DNA of 64,000 bases from Chrysoporthe austroafricana (Eukaryota > Ascomycota > Sordariomycetes > Diaporthales > Cryphonectriaceae): NCBI GenBank assembly GCA_001051155.2, contig JYIP02000004.1:3838383-3902382 (forward strand), given 5' to 3'. This document shows, piece by piece, positions 9,490 to 22,214 of the stretch. The notes beneath the pieces were generated by a model. It searched no databases, was not told the DNA's origin, and saw nothing but the letters and a program-made list of their open reading frames with translations. The position numbers were made by a program, and so were the translations under genes. How positions within the stretch are numbered: position 1 is the first letter of the stretch; each line of letters starts with the position of its first letter.

Positions 9490-11851
9490 CTTGGATGATG
9501 TCAGTGAGGAGGAGGAGGAGGATGAGGAGGAGGCAGAAGAGGAGGCAGAAGAGGAGGCAGAAGAGGAAGCAGAAGAGGACGGGGGTGAATGGTATGGATG
9601 GTGGATCAAGAGGTGGATGACAGGAGATGTTATCAGATGATCTGGCGGTGGAGAGTGAGTGTTGTTGATGACTGCTCCGGAGTGGGATGGTAAAATTTGT
9701 TGGTACTTACTTCGAAGGTGGATGAGAGAAGATATTTCTGGTTGGCAGAAAAGAGAAGAGTAACTGTGAGCGCCCAGCGCTCTAGTAGTGAAGGAGGAGA
9801 GAATTGTAGCTAGGGGTAGTGCGGCATTAGGAGGGCGCTGCGAGGGCGCACCCCAGACAAGGCTATTGAATAGGGCGGAGGATAGGGTTTCGTCCCAACT
9901 ACACAGTATCTGGGAGCGGGAGAATCTTTGGGTGAGGATGGTGAATATTATGAATATTGAGGTGAGGTGAAAGTCACGTCCATAGTGACGGGGCCTGTCT
10001 GCCTAAATTTTGAGCCGCCTCTTACCTGCAGTGGGGCTCGCCTCCTTATATATGTGCAGATAGCCCTAGCTTATAATATTTTCTGGCCGTTTCTGCCCAC
10101 TCAACACAATAGAGGCCAGGCCTAGAATGATAGCAAAACATCCGTAAATAATTATTGATTGGCCGCCGGCTGGTTGCCGAACAATGCAGTTATTGTTCTC
10201 AAATTTTATAAAATTTGCTCATTGGCCGGTCGTAAATTTTCCCTCGACTTTTGCACAGTGCATACCGTACAGTCTTTCCCAGTGCTACGGCCGGCAGACA
10301 ATAAATGCAAAATACAATGCCACTAACCAATGCGCAGCATAAATGTATGATGTACTATACGGAGCCCATTTTTGCAAATTGCAACACGGCAGGCACCGCG
10401 GGTGCAGTGAATAATAGTGGGCGAGAACATTGTGATGCTTTTTTTTTTTAAGACAACTGGATTGTGACAGGGCCTCGTCTGATCCCTAGGTACCCAGGTA
10501 CTATCACTAGCCACATGAGTGACTCCGAGTCTATCTAGGTGATGCAGAAACCCGATAATCACTAGGTCTGGAAATAACACGTCTGACACCCCATTCGCAG
10601 AATAGCAATTGTATAGGTCACTCTCGTCGTGCTCACATACGTCACAGTTCCGAGGGGGTCGCGACAGTACAGTTCTTCTATCCGTATATGACTTAATATT
10701 CCGTCCAGCAGCCAGATCCGTCTCCGTTCTAGCCCCTTCGGGCTCGGTTTCAGCCTTGACCCTTGTGGAGGTGGAGCCAGCATCAGCCTCGTCTAAATGT
10801 CGTATGCCAGCAGCGCGAGGGTGAAAGGCCGAGCCGCGTTGATAGCTCCAAGAGGACCTGGCGTGGAAAAAATAGTGCTCCCGCGGCCCAGGCTCCGCCT
10901 ACAATCTTCCAGAACATATAATCGAGTCATCGAGGTAAACAGGCTGGGATCATAAGACTACGCGGTATACTACTGATAGAATCACTACGCAGGAACATCG
11001 CTCGAGAAGAGCATGAAAAGGCTGGATGCGATTTTCGCGATTTGGGAAAGCTCCCGTAGTATTTGCACTATAACGCTCGCTCGATACCCCTATTCTAGAT
11101 TCTCTCGGCCGTGGGGTGGGGTGGGGGTGTAGAAGAGAAATATCACAACCATTATAACCAATGTATGCAAGAAAAAGAAGGCTGTCCCTCAAGGATGACA
11201 CCATAGGCATTAGGTCTTGCGCCTTCCCTATCCCCAATTCCCGTCCTCCTATCTGTATCTTTCTTCCGGCTTCTTCACTAGCCCTATCCCACCGAAACCA
11301 GTCAAGAATTACGAATGCTTGATCTTCCCAGCGCTTTCGGCTACCCTCAATCGTTTCGTTAGCACTGGACGTGCTGGAATATAGCGTGCCCAGATAGCGT
11401 TTTCAGGTGTCGAAATTGACGATCGGAGGTAGACTTCGATGGTTCGCTTGCTCTATATGTCGCTAGCGGCTTTCGAAGCTCGAGGAAAACAAAACTTGAT
11501 GTCCGAGGGCGCGTGCCTGTGGTCGGAATGAGTAATTGGGAGAAGGTCGATTGCTCGAAAAGATGATCTCGACGGCGGAAGGAAAAATACAAGCACTAAG
11601 CATTGATCCAAAAACTCCTGAACTTTTTGGGAACCCTTGTCGGTCGCCCGAACTATGCACCTCTTCTAGAGAGAAATCAGAAAGGAAAGTCTAGGAGACG
11701 AAATCGCGTAGTTTCAAGTTGCCAAAGGGGTATCTCGAGTTGACGTCGGTATGCCGGAAGGGAAAAGCGAGGGGCATTTATGAAAATCGATTATTAGATC
11801 GAGCGTATGTCGAGGTTCCTAGTAAAACAAATAAATGAGCACTGCACCTCC
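9490..11851. other. Intergenic, 2.4 kb
   Basis: The right part must contain the bZIP 3' end and the left part the promoter of the unknown gene. An AT-rich island at about 10,060-10,330 (for example aattttataaaattt near 10,202) stands out from its surroundings. A 10-T run lies near 10,440. No reading frame with family resemblance was seen. Confidence 0.55.
9527..9574. repeat. 12-bp tandem repeat, four units
   Basis: Four head-to-tail copies of gaggaggcagaa, the last with one change (gaggaagcagaa). They lie 38-85 bp upstream of the ATG at 9489, so on the transcript they form a CU-rich leader tract. Confidence 0.9.
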
Positions 11852-13645
11852 CTAAGGCCCGGGAGGCCCAGGGGACTGGTGCTGGCTGTCCTGCTGCTCC
11901 CGAGATCCAGTCGCCCAACCCACCTCGTGTGGTGGTCTTCCATATGGCGGAAATTGTGTCTGAAGAGGCGGTGGCGGCGCGGGTTGTGACCCAAAGCTTC
12001 CGGGGGCTTGAGCCGCGGTTGGCGAGGACGCAGGCTGGTCGAAACGCAGTGGAGGGAGCCTCGCGCTCGGAGGAGCAGAAGCAATAGGTGTAGTGAGCCC
12101 TTGGGTGACAATGGGAGGCAGGGTGCTCGGTGGTTGGGCTGGTCGGATTGCATAGGGAACAGATCCAAAGTCAGCTGCTGGAGGGTCCGTCCGCCGCCGC
12201 CGCGTCGGCCTCTCCAGCTCGCCGGAATAAGGTGGCGGGTGCTGCTGCTGCTGCTGCATTGGAGACGGAGATGCAGCAGGAGGATTGGCCCCGGTGGCGA
12301 AAGAGCTTGGGAAAGAGGCCTCTGCTGGTCGTACCGGACTGGGCGCAACACGCGAGGAGCGAGGACTTGGAGGCCCACGCTCTGCATGTTCCCTGATTTC
12401 CGGTGTCCTTAAAACGAGGTCTCGTAGTCTGTTCCTTTCATTGCGGTAGAAGTCACGCTCAGCCTGTAGCTCTTGGGCATGCCTGCTCACGTCCCTGTTC
12501 TCGGCCTCCAGTCGTTGCAAGGTCTCCCTCATGTCCTTGTCCCGCTCTTTCTTCCGCGCTCGAAACCTTGCAGAAGCTCCAGCGTTGCGATGTCGCTTTT
12601 CGTCGGCTTGCCGCGACCCCTGGTGCACGTCCAATGGTACTGTGATATGTTCGCCTGTATCAGTCTGGAGCGTAAGATGAGGCTGTACCTCCGAGCCTCG
12701 AACACCACCGCCGCCAGTGTGCAAGGCACTGAATATAGCCGTGGACAAATTTGCATCTCCAGAAGGTCCACTCTGTGGTGAATAAGCCGTAGCCCTGCCC
12801 TGAGGGAGCCCATATTGCCCCTGTGGGTAAGCAGGAACGCCTTGCGGGCTTCGTCCTGCTGTTCCACTCTGTGAAGTAGTTGCAGGGAATTGGAAAGCAG
12901 GCGCGCTAGAATAAGCGGGCTGCGAGAACGAGCGAGGCGTCGCGGTCAGGAGCGGCACAGAAGCAAGCGGGGTCGTTCGCGGAGACTGCTGAGGAACGCT
13001 CGAAGGGGGCCCTGGGAACGACGGTACATCTTGCGGCGCGCCTGGTCGACCAAATGTTGCTGGAAGCCCAAGTGGCGGTTGTGGATCGGCATAACTTGAA
13101 GGCGTCGCAGAGCGACTAAAGCTTGGCGGCCTTGGAGACCTGGGAGTCAAGATTCTCCTCGCAGCACTTAGCGTTGGATGACTTGGTCGGGTGGGGGTCG
13201 GCGATCCTTGCTGAACATAAGGTGGAACTGAAGTAGCCGGAGGAGGAGGAAACGCTGGACCTGGAGGCCCGCCATAAACAGGTGCAGGTCCATAAGCTTG
13301 GTACGGCGATCCAGAGACGCCGTACTGCCTCGTGCCTGCGCTGGACGGGGAGCTGCCGCCCTCGAGAGGTCGTTGGACGGACGGCAAAGACCCAACGTGC
13401 TGCTCTCTGGGTTCGGATGGGTTCAGGATTGCGTGAACGCCAATCGTTCTGGGAGTAGCTTGCCGTGGCGGTTCGTGGACTGGGACAAGTGGCCGGCCGC
13501 CAGGTTCTCGGGAAGGGTCAGCTCCACCGTCATTGTGAGAACGTTGTCTTGGCAGCGTGGAAGGGGGCGAGGCATGAGCACCTGTCGACTGCGCATAGGA
13601 GCTGGAACGAGAAGGCGGGCGAGAGGCAGGACCCCTATGCGACAT
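11852..13645 (-). CDS. bZIP transcription factor
   Basis: Single exon, 597 residues from the ATG at 13645; the frame continues 69 bp upstream only to a TTG. A long Ser/Pro/Gln-rich, disordered N-terminal half is followed by the sequence DVHQGSRQADEKRHRN. Next comes the bZIP basic region RHRNAGASARFRARKKERD at about residues 350-368 (core N-x(2)-A-S-x-R-F-R fits the fungal form) and a zipper to about 410 (LQRLEAENRDV, AERDFYRNERNRLRDLVLRT). The C-terminus is again Pro/Ser-rich. Known: this type binds DNA as a dimer and often controls sulfur, nitrogen, amino-acid or stress genes. Target pathway unknown. A short upstream reading frame just before the ATG suggests translational control. The gene stands next to a very long gene-free region. 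Confidence 0.9.
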   Translation of the reverse strand: MSHRGPASRPPSRSSSYAQSTGAHASPPSTLPRQRSHNDGGADPSREPGGRPLVPVHEPPRQATPRTIGVHAILNPSEPREQHVGSLPSVQRPLEGGSSPSSAGTRQYGVSGSPYQAYGPAPVYGGPPGPAFPPPPATSVPPYVQQGSPTPTRPSHPTLSAARRILTPRSPRPPSFSRSATPSSYADPQPPLGLPATFGRPGAPQDVPSFPGPPSSVPQQSPRTTPLASVPLLTATPRSFSQPAYSSAPAFQFPATTSQSGTAGRSPQGVPAYPQGQYGLPQGRATAYSPQSGPSGDANLSTAIFSALHTGGGGVRGSEVQPHLTLQTDTGEHITVPLDVHQGSRQADEKRHRNAGASARFRARKKERDKDMRETLQRLEAENRDVSRHAQELQAERDFYRNERNRLRDLVLRTPEIREHAERGPPSPRSSRVAPSPVRPAEASFPSSFATGANPPAASPSPMQQQQQHPPPYSGELERPTRRRRTDPPAADFGSVPYAIRPAQPPSTLPPIVTQGLTTPIASAPPSARLPPLRFDQPASSPTAAQAPGSFGSQPAPPPPLQTQFPPYGRPPHEVGWATGSREQQDSQHQSPGPPGP

Positions 13646-13655
13646 CGAGATCTTT

Positions 13656-13691
13656 TCACCTTCGCGTTGAGAATCCGGTGAAGCCGGACAT
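13656..13691 (-). promoter_or_regulatory. Upstream reading frame in bZIP leader
   Basis: An ATG at 13691 opens an 11-codon frame (MSGFTGFSTRR, then TGA). Its stop ends 10 nt before the bZIP ATG at 13645. If the transcript includes it, scanning ribosomes would meet it first, as in the leaders of other stress-controlled bZIP genes. The transcript start is not visible, so this stays conditional. Confidence 0.45.
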
Positions 13692-15724
13692 TGACCACCG
13701 CGCTCCTCCTTCAACGAAAAACGGGACTCCGGCTCGAACCCAACGCCGGTTCGGTTGCTCCAAAACCGCGGTGAACCAGCTCGATTTGCCTCAGTCCCCC
13801 CGTGTGTCCCGGCTGGAAATTCCTGGTTGTCTCCGTCAAGCCGGCCCCTCGGAGGGTTGGTGGGACACCAGGTAAGAGATTGGACAGCCAGGGCGAAAGA
13901 TTTATGTGAGAACCGTCTTGTGGTGCGTGACTCTGGTTGAAATTTGAATTACAGGGTCGCCTGCCGTCTCACCGGTCATACGGAAAGCAGTTTTGTTGAC
14001 CAAGACACAGTGACTGCTGGATATCGGTGGGTCAAGACGTCTCGAGACGTTGCAGGATTATGGAGAAACGAGTTCCAGGTTGTCTACTGCCGTGGAGAGC
14101 AGTCTATCCCGGGGGTAGCTACTATCCCGGTCTTACATACGAGCGCTGGGAGAGGGTATTCGATCGGAAATGTCCGTTGTTTGGTGGGTAATGGCACTGG
14201 TCGTCGGTGGCTTGCTTCAAATATAAGGGACCACGATCTGTAGACGAGGCGAAATGAGCTTAGCTGAGGTGAAAGGGGTGACGAATGCAATATGCGCGTG
14301 GGATGAAGTATGGGAGCGACTGGCAAGGTTACGTGCATGGCGTGGACCAGTCACGTCGATTTTACCAAGCCTGAAGCAACGAATGGCCACAACCCTTCTG
14401 CGCCAGATAGGGCCGGAGCGTGAATGGGCGGTTCTGGGCCAAGTGTTTCTCGCACTTTGAGTGGTGTGAGATGGTCTCTATACTTGGTCGATAAGAAGTG
14501 GGGGGGTGTATATCGGGGAGGAAAGGGACACATGGAAAGAATGACGCCTCGTCGTGGGGCATGCCAGGCGAGAGAATCAAGTAAAGCAAGCTGTATGGCT
14601 CAAGGAACTCACTGGTCTTCGGTGGCATAGGTTGCCTCGCAGGAATGGAGCCGCACGTCGTCTTTCTGTGTTGTCCAAGACGTCGGCGATCCGTTCTGTG
14701 TGAGCGCCTCTCAAGCTTAGCTCCACTTCTGACATCCAAGTAACTCAGACAGGCCTTCTCTCGCGGGGAAGATGGCAATAAGGGAAGGAAATTGAACTAA
14801 AATATCTCTGTGGGCAGTGCTGTGTTCTACTAGGTATACTGTTGCTACCACACCATTCTCCTCTGGGAAATGGTCACTACTATGGGGGTATGGTACTGGT
14901 TTGGAAAGGATGGAGCCATCTTGTGTGGAGCTCAGAGACGCGGTGTTAGACTGGGTCGAGCCGGGGTGCATATTGCAAGGTTGGCCCACGCCTTGCTGGG
15001 TCGATCCCGTGCGGATGCTGAGATGGTTGGAAAGCCGTGTGAAGCTAATGCTGCTGAGTGATCCGTGAACTCTCTGGCACCTCCTCCTGCTGACCCGTCA
15101 GCGCTGTGCTGGACAGCATGACAGTTTCCCAGCTTACTTATGGAGCCAGGGCAAGACATTGAACTCCCAAGACATGAACAGTGGACCCTATGAGGTCTGA
15201 TGAATCTGGGAGCCCTCGAAGAATGGCCACTCACCGACGGCTGGGCATAAAATGCACAGAAGGCGATAGTTGAAGATGCATACTTAGGCCCTGGTAGCTG
15301 TGAAGAAAGGGACCTAATATGGGGCCTGCTGGGGGTCGTCTAGGTAGGGATGTACCTGTACCTAGATGGTAAATGGCACCTTGCACACAATCCGCTGTCT
15401 TGGGAACGGGAACAGAATATATGGGCCAGCAGTGTTCCGTACCCCGGCTGTGGCTCTCCGGCGCCATCGACCCTCCAGATGGCAAGCGGAGTCTGTCAGG
15501 TATCAGTCAGTGGGCAACAGCTTGTTGACCAAAGTATCGTCTTGATCCTTGTCAATATGACAAGCATAGACGATTAAGCGAAGTGTAGGAATTCAGATCC
15601 AGACACTCGAACGATTGAAATTCCACGGCAGGCATCCGGCTACACATAGTAGCTGCAATTCGAGCAGTTCAAGCCCCGAGGGCTGAGGCGAGGAAAACGT
15701 CGCAGCCTACGTCGTAGATGTTTA

Positions 15725-15798
15725 GGCCAAGTGCTGTTGGCCAGCAGAGACGAGTATCTCGGCCTCGCCTCGCCACAACCGCGGTGGTCGAGGCGAGG
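15725..15798. repeat. Two adjacent short hairpins
   Basis: 15725-15742 reads ggccaagtgctgttggcc, a perfect 6-bp stem. 15763-15798 has a 10-bp arm cctcgcctcg plus ccac, loop aaccgcg, then gtgg, one unpaired t and cgaggcgagg: a 14-bp stem with one bulge. Seen directly; function unknown. Confidence 0.7.
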
Positions 15799-16474
15799 CA
15801 TGATGATTGATCTCAACTCTTTGGTACCTGCATGAGCCGAACAGATCGCCACACCAAGCCACCTGTCGAATCGATGATGAATGATAGTAATGGTAGGCTC
15901 AACCCATGCAATCCGAGATCTGCCAAACCGCAGCCTGGCGCCTCGCGATGCGGTACGCCATGTAGCCAAAGATTGCAGCACAAGGTCGCCCCTTTCGTGA
16001 GATTTGAGGATCTGAACGTGCGGTTGTAGCGTAAGGCAGGAGTAGTATAGTGGTTGGACTCGTATGAAAGCAAGGTGGTGCTTCTCATGGGCCCAGTGTC
16101 ACCATGGGCATCATTGCCCTGCTGGGCATAGAAGCGGGAACACGTTCATACCACGGCGAGCCTGCCTGACGGATCGGCCGTGACAAGGACCCTATGGCCA
16201 GCCGCAAATGGATAGTGGCTCGAAGCCGACAGGGGCGAGACCCGTGTGCGAGCGAGAGGGTGCTGTGCACATCATCCTGAACCAGCGGGCCAAGGAGATT
16301 AGGATTGTGACTTTACCAGAGTGACATCTTGAAGCGTGGGAATGGAGAACATGGCAGGGGTCGGGATACCAGACAGACGGGGTCTTCATGCCAAGGTACA
16401 TGGGTCCCCCTGACGAACTTGGGATGGCGTAACGATGCACGAAGCATTAGAGCCGAAGAGTGGAAGCGACCCGT

Positions 16475-16506
16475 CGTGGTGGTGGTGGTGGAAGTGGTGG
16501 TGGTGG
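16475..16506. repeat. GTG/TGG microsatellite
   Basis: Nearly uninterrupted (tgg)n broken once by a gaag; lies in the gene-free region. Confidence 0.85.
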
Positions 16507-19500
16507 CGTACTCGCTTCTCGTACCGGTACTTACGAGATCCTGTGACCCCTTGGAGCGGTGACAGCGCCACAATCGTGGTCAGACACAATAGGCAGTAGA
16601 TGCCACTGGCTATGACGAGCACATACTATGTAGCTGACGTGAAGGGTGCCAGGGGGGAAAGAAAAACTGAGAGACGGTGAGCATCATCTGCTGCAGGCGA
16701 GCGGTCCGCCCGACGGCGCTTCGACGCGGCAAACCGGAAGGAACGACACGTCAACACAAACGCAGAATAGAGGCAGAAACTAGCAGAGGAGCTAGGCAAG
16801 AAGGCGAGACAAGAGGCGGTGGTGCCAGTGGTGGTGGTAGCAGCCATGCACGCACAGGTGCGGTGAGTTGAGGCTGGACCTACACTGGAGCCGTTGTTCG
16901 TCAGGCTCGTCAGGCCCTGCAGGAGAGTGGGGCATCCAGAAAGGTAAAAATGCGCAGGCCCAATGCTGACGAACATCGAGCGCACGGAAGACCTAAGACC
17001 CAGATCCATCATCGTTCGGCTGCAGCGGTGCCCACTGGATTCCTGGCGCTGATGCCTGTCATGTAGCATCAGCGGAACGGACGCCATGCACGAGGATGAT
17101 GAGTGACTACGCTGCCACCGCCTGCCACCTGGTGCCCCTGTCGCGCTTCCCCTGCACGACGACGTCGGCGAGGGCCAGTGAGACTCTGCTGGGGAGGGGC
17201 GACTCCACACCTGCCGCCCACACCCGCGGTGCACGCCGATTGCGGTGCGGTCCATCATCACAGTGCGGTGAGGGAGCGGGCCCGCCGCGGACGAGTGAGG
17301 TGGTGCTGGTGCGGGTGTTGGCCACCTGCCATGGCGAGGTGGTCACGCGGGGGACAACATTTATGAGCAGGTCCAGTGTGCAGCATAATCTAGTCATAAG
17401 GGATGAGGGACGGCGTCGTCGTGTGAGGTTGCTGAGCTGTGAGACGCGGGATCCTGAATTCAAGCGCCCTCCCCCCCCATCCAGGATGCTGAGCTGCACA
17501 GCTGGGATCAGGTAGCGATGTCGTCTGGTCTTCCGGGTCGCCGGTGATGTCCCCTGCACCGGATTGTGAAGCTGTCGGGGGCGGTTCGCGATGTGGGGAT
17601 TATTCTCGTGGGTTTGCAAGAGGTGGGATGTTGTCAAGTTCAAGATCGAGGTCGCGGTCTTGACCGGACCCAGCGCCAAGCTCTTCCCAAGGATTGCGAC
17701 TCGGCTTATGTAACCCACTAGGCGGGCGTACTATGTACTACCCTAGTTGTTACTACTGAGTAGGTAGTTCACACCATGCATGGTAGTGATACTAGGGTAC
17801 CTTAAACCCCTGTCGTCTACCTGCTGGGATGCTGGTTAGACAGATGCCTGCCTGCCCACGCTACTGCAGCTTGCTGGGGTGCAGTATGTAGCCATGGTGC
17901 CATTGTACGTCCGTACGTACTCCGTACTCCGCACGCTCGCGCCTCTCTGTATACCCAAGTACGATAGCTCGCATTTTTTTCCCTATAACCCCGTCCGAGC
18001 ACTGTCGCCATCTCACAGGAATTTGAGATGAGCCCAATCTCTTGGCCAGGAATGATCTGGACCTTCAGCTCTGTCTCTGCCTCCTTGCGTCCCCCTCCGC
18101 TGCTACCTTCGCATGATCCGTCATCCTTCGCATTAATCTCACCGCTACCCCGGCAGGACGACAGACCACAGGTCGTTTCCGATGCAGATGAAGTCGGTGG
18201 CTGAGAGCTGTCCTCGTCATGTTCAGCCGGACGGCTGAACAATTGTCAGCGATTCCCTTCGTGAGATCCCTGACGTGTACTGTACACGCAGCACATGCGG
18301 TGGTCCGGTGCTGGACCAGCGCAGATAAGGTCTGCAGTTCGCCATTCAGGGCTTCACCCATCGACGGCGGCTGGGTCCAGAGAGGATCGCAACACGAGGG
18401 CCACGTCACCTCACCAGGGAAAAATAATGCTCGGAAAGTCTCCCACGGCTGATGATCCCACACAAGGTTCTTCAGGAATTGACTTCTCGTCATCTAGAGC
18501 CCTCCCTCCCTGATGGCTCAGCGACAAGAGAATAGATTGGGGCACTAGGATGTGGACACGGTTGCCACGTCGCAGCCTGGAGGTCTGCCGGACTGCGCAA
18601 GCATTGCATTGGTTGTTGGCATTGGGCTGGAGAACTCTAAATCGCTGATCTGCCGGCTTTGCAACCCAACATGGGGTGGATCAGAGGGCCTGCAGGCCAC
18701 ATGCACCTGCTCTCAGGAATCCCGGCCGCTTGGATCCGGCTCCCAAGCAGAAGCAATCCCCCCGGGCGAGGCTGCGGCCCCGTTCAAGGCTATCCCCAGT
18801 CCTAGTCCCCGTGTTCGCTGATGAGTAAAAGATGACTGGGCCTTGAACCCTCATCGAGCGTTTATGGCGGCACGACGGCGCTGCTTCTGGGCTCCGGTAC
18901 GCGCTCACGGACCACAGTACGGTTTAACTCAAAACAAAAAAAGAAGACAAAAAATACGGATGTTGCTCCGTCATCCGCGCTTGCTCGTCAAGGTCATGGG
19001 CGTCGGGGGTCAATGACCTGCAGATGCGACCCACCGAGCATCCATCGTTAGCCAATGTCATGGTTTCACGTCGGCTAATACCGTTGCCGAGACTCCGGAT
19101 GCATGTCTGGCAGTTGTAAGGCATGCCTTGATCATGCAAGGGCCGAGTTGACCACCTGCGGCCCAATACGCGACCTACAACACCAATGCCGTCCGGCATA
19201 CCAAACACTCACTCGTCGAGCCGGCGTTCGGAGCGCTCCGCGAATCGCTCTGCAGCGGACGGGTGGGCACTGGCCCTACCAACACGGGCATCTTGTGCCG
19301 AGCAGGTACAATGACAATGTCTCATTCCGTGAATAAGACTGGCGACTTAGGATGACCAGGGAGTCGCGTGGCCGGGGAACCTAAAAAGATTCCCCACTCG
19401 CAAGTCATATCGGCTACGCGATGGTGTGTTCTCGCGGAAATTGCGTCAACCAGAGTCAGCGGCGCCAGAAGGATCCGCATTCGGGTAAGATTGCGAAACT

Positions 19501-22214
19501 CAAAATGCGACCTCAAGTCTCGAATCTCGACCGGCAGACAGCAGCGGAGATCAACGTACGATCTTCATTCAACCTACCGTGGTGCTGCATCCACTCCGCA
19601 CAACTCCAACGCTCAACACATTTGACCGGCTGGTTCGTACTGTGGCCTGTGTAGTCGGCTATTAGCATGAACAATTCGGGCGTTCGGAGGACGGGCTCCG
19701 GCAGCCTCAAGCTGTCGCCATTTGGTACTTACACAGGCATGCCAATTCCCTGTCGGCGAACAGATGATCAAGACTCATGCGGGCCGTCCCCGGGGCCCGT
19801 TCAGCTCGTTGGCTAGTAGGTGATCCAGGTCAGGATTCCCTTGATCAGCGACTTCCAGCAATTCGGACACTCAATTTTGGCGACAATTTTGGGCTTGGCT
19901 CACAATTTACCAGCGACCACAGAGAGCCACGGCGAGATCGTATTTCTTAATGACGCAAGGTCCTTCCATGTTGCTTTAGTCTCCTCATAGCGGGCTATCC
20001 CCATGGCCATCAAGCCGGGTGTGCCGGGGTAAGCCATGGCCGTCAACGTGGAAGTGAGTGGGTGTGAGCGATGAGTTGCAGATATTGCATGCAGCACGCA
20101 ATGCATGGATGGTGCATGCCGCGGAGGATTGGGGTTACAGGAACGAGATGATGGGCTCCCTCTTCATTGCCCAGCAAGAGAACCTTGTTCCTGGCTATAT
20201 TGGCCTGATTAATGTCAACACTCACCGGTGAGTTATGATCTGTTACACAGACCGACAAGTATTCACTCACACCAGTCCAGGTTGTGTGCATATCGCTCAC
20301 CGAAATATAGATGAATCATCCCGTATGGTTATATGGAACCCCGTGCCTTGCGAGTGCCATCCGTCAGTTCAAACCTGACTTCGGGACCTGCTGCAAGCTC
20401 CCGCGTTGGTGACACTGCGTCCGGCCTCGCTAGGGCGTGGCTGAGCAGGTGATGGCGGGATCTCTTGCGTAGAACGAAATCCTCCGGCTGGTGTCCCCTT
20501 GCAGGAAATTGGCGTCGAAGGTCGACACTCGGTCGGTGGGTCATATAAGACCGACCGCGGCAGAATCTAGTGCTTCTAATAGGCTGGGTTGACATTGTAG
20601 AAGACAAAATGTCATCGCTTGTGAACGTCTCGAGGCTTGGGTACCACTAGTCTTGGGGAAAATACCAGGTTTGGTCAGTCAGGCCTGCTGCTGTGGTACA
20701 GGACTTCATTTGGCCTCTGCATCGTTATGAACCGCGGCGACATCCGGAGCTGCCGAAGAAGCAACGAGAGACATGACGCCAATTCTCCAGCACACATTTC
20801 TACCGTCATCTCTTGTGTGTGGAAGCGGCGCCTGGTTCCCGGGACAAGAACTTGGCGCACCAGAAACTTGTCCACGCCTCGTCTGCTAGGAACAATACGA
20901 GCTTATTGGTCTGACACCGATGGAAATCTCGATCACAGGACTCAAGACTTCTGGGCGACATGCGTCAAAAAATCGCGAGAGGTTCCTACCTGGGACTGTA
21001 GAGATTCTACTACGCCTCGGCGGTATCCCATCGATGCGCAAGTTCTTAATTCGGCGCCCTGAGACTTACTTCTTAAGCCCCTGAATATTTCTCGATTTTG
21101 AGTGGTGGAAGGCGTCGCGTTCTGGTACGTTACGTCGGCGCAGCTCTTTACTTCCAGGGACGTCTTGTGTCACAACAGTGACGAGCAGGTCGTACGTGGC
21201 GAGACTTGTTACCAGCTTCATCAAATCCAGCAATGAGCGCATCGCTATTTCGAGATATGTCTCCGATGCAGTGGCAGGTTGCCGCGGGCTGGGTCTGGAT
21301 AGCATATCTAGCCGAGCTCGTGTGCGACGTGCCTGGAAATGGTACGGCCTGAAATCACCTGAGGTGATCTTCATTTTCCTTGGCTCGTGATGCCGGCAAG
21401 AACAAATCTCGGCCGCGTCTAGACCGAGTGGCTGAAATGAGCTGCATGGGTCAGAGTCCCATTGGCGGGGGATTGCTTCTGACGCCCATGTGATCGCGGA
21501 CAGACAGTGAAGGCATCACGCAGTCTCAATTGGGAAACTCAGGGCCCGGAGCCGTCGGCGCTTAAGCCTGTCTGCAGAGTCGATGCAGGATCCATTTACC
21601 CATATCGCTCATGGAAAGCACACATGGCGCCCTGAGGCCCCTGTTGCCGGGCACCTGGAGGTACGGGACTAAGGCCCGCTTTTTCCGCCGGTTTGCTTCA
21701 CGAACCGCCTAAACGCCAGCGTGGAAGCTTCGCTCTCTGCACGTCGAACTGGACATCGGGATTCCTCGCAAGCGCCAGGCTGTATATCAACCTTCTGTTG
21801 CCGCTCTACCGGACGCAGCGATCTTTCCTGCCAAGCTTTGGTCTGAACTTAGCTCACTGGACCGCTCGCCTCAGGACCCCTCCACCCTGTCCTCTCGTCC
21901 AAGCCGAGCTGTCGCACGATCAGGTGTCACGCCACCGGTGAACAGGTCCACGGGCCGGAAGCTGAGCCGAGTCGCTCGATCGCCTCACAGCCGCCGTCTC
22001 GAGCAGCTCGCTCGAGCCTCATCCAGAGCGGATCGCCTGTGACACGGCATCAGACTGACGTCTGCCGTGGACCCTTTCACCAGCTTGTTGGGGGCAGCAG
22101 CGGCAGCAGCGGTAGCGAAGTGGACACAGGCACAGCAGCCTTCGTCCCGTGACTGATCACGGACGCACCCGCAACACAGTCGATCACGTCGCGCATCACA
22201 CGGCCGGACGTAAG

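Larger units (their letters stand above)
13646..22214. other. Gene-free region, 8.6 kb
   Basis: Many short open frames on both strands, none with a recognisable motif or with splice sites that extend them. It contains a long bZIP upstream region, a paired hairpin at 15.7 kb, a TGG microsatellite at 16.5 kb and a GTAC/CCGTACT-rich patch at 17.9 kb. Base composition looks lower in GC than the neighbouring genes, but no clear transposon open frame or long inverted repeat was found by eye. Confidence 0.5.

Noticed and set aside
9490..9609. Ser-rich N-terminal extension of the unknown protein
   Set aside because: It has no ATG; the Ser codons arise from the pyrimidine-rich leader and the 12-bp tandem repeat.
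10060..10330. AT-rich island as a RIP-mutated transposon
   Set aside because: Too short, no flanking repeats or remnant frame; composition alone is not enough.
16040..16100. tRNA-like A box (tagtatagtggttgg)
   Set aside because: No matching B box or cloverleaf pairing follows; a chance match or a small fragment at most.
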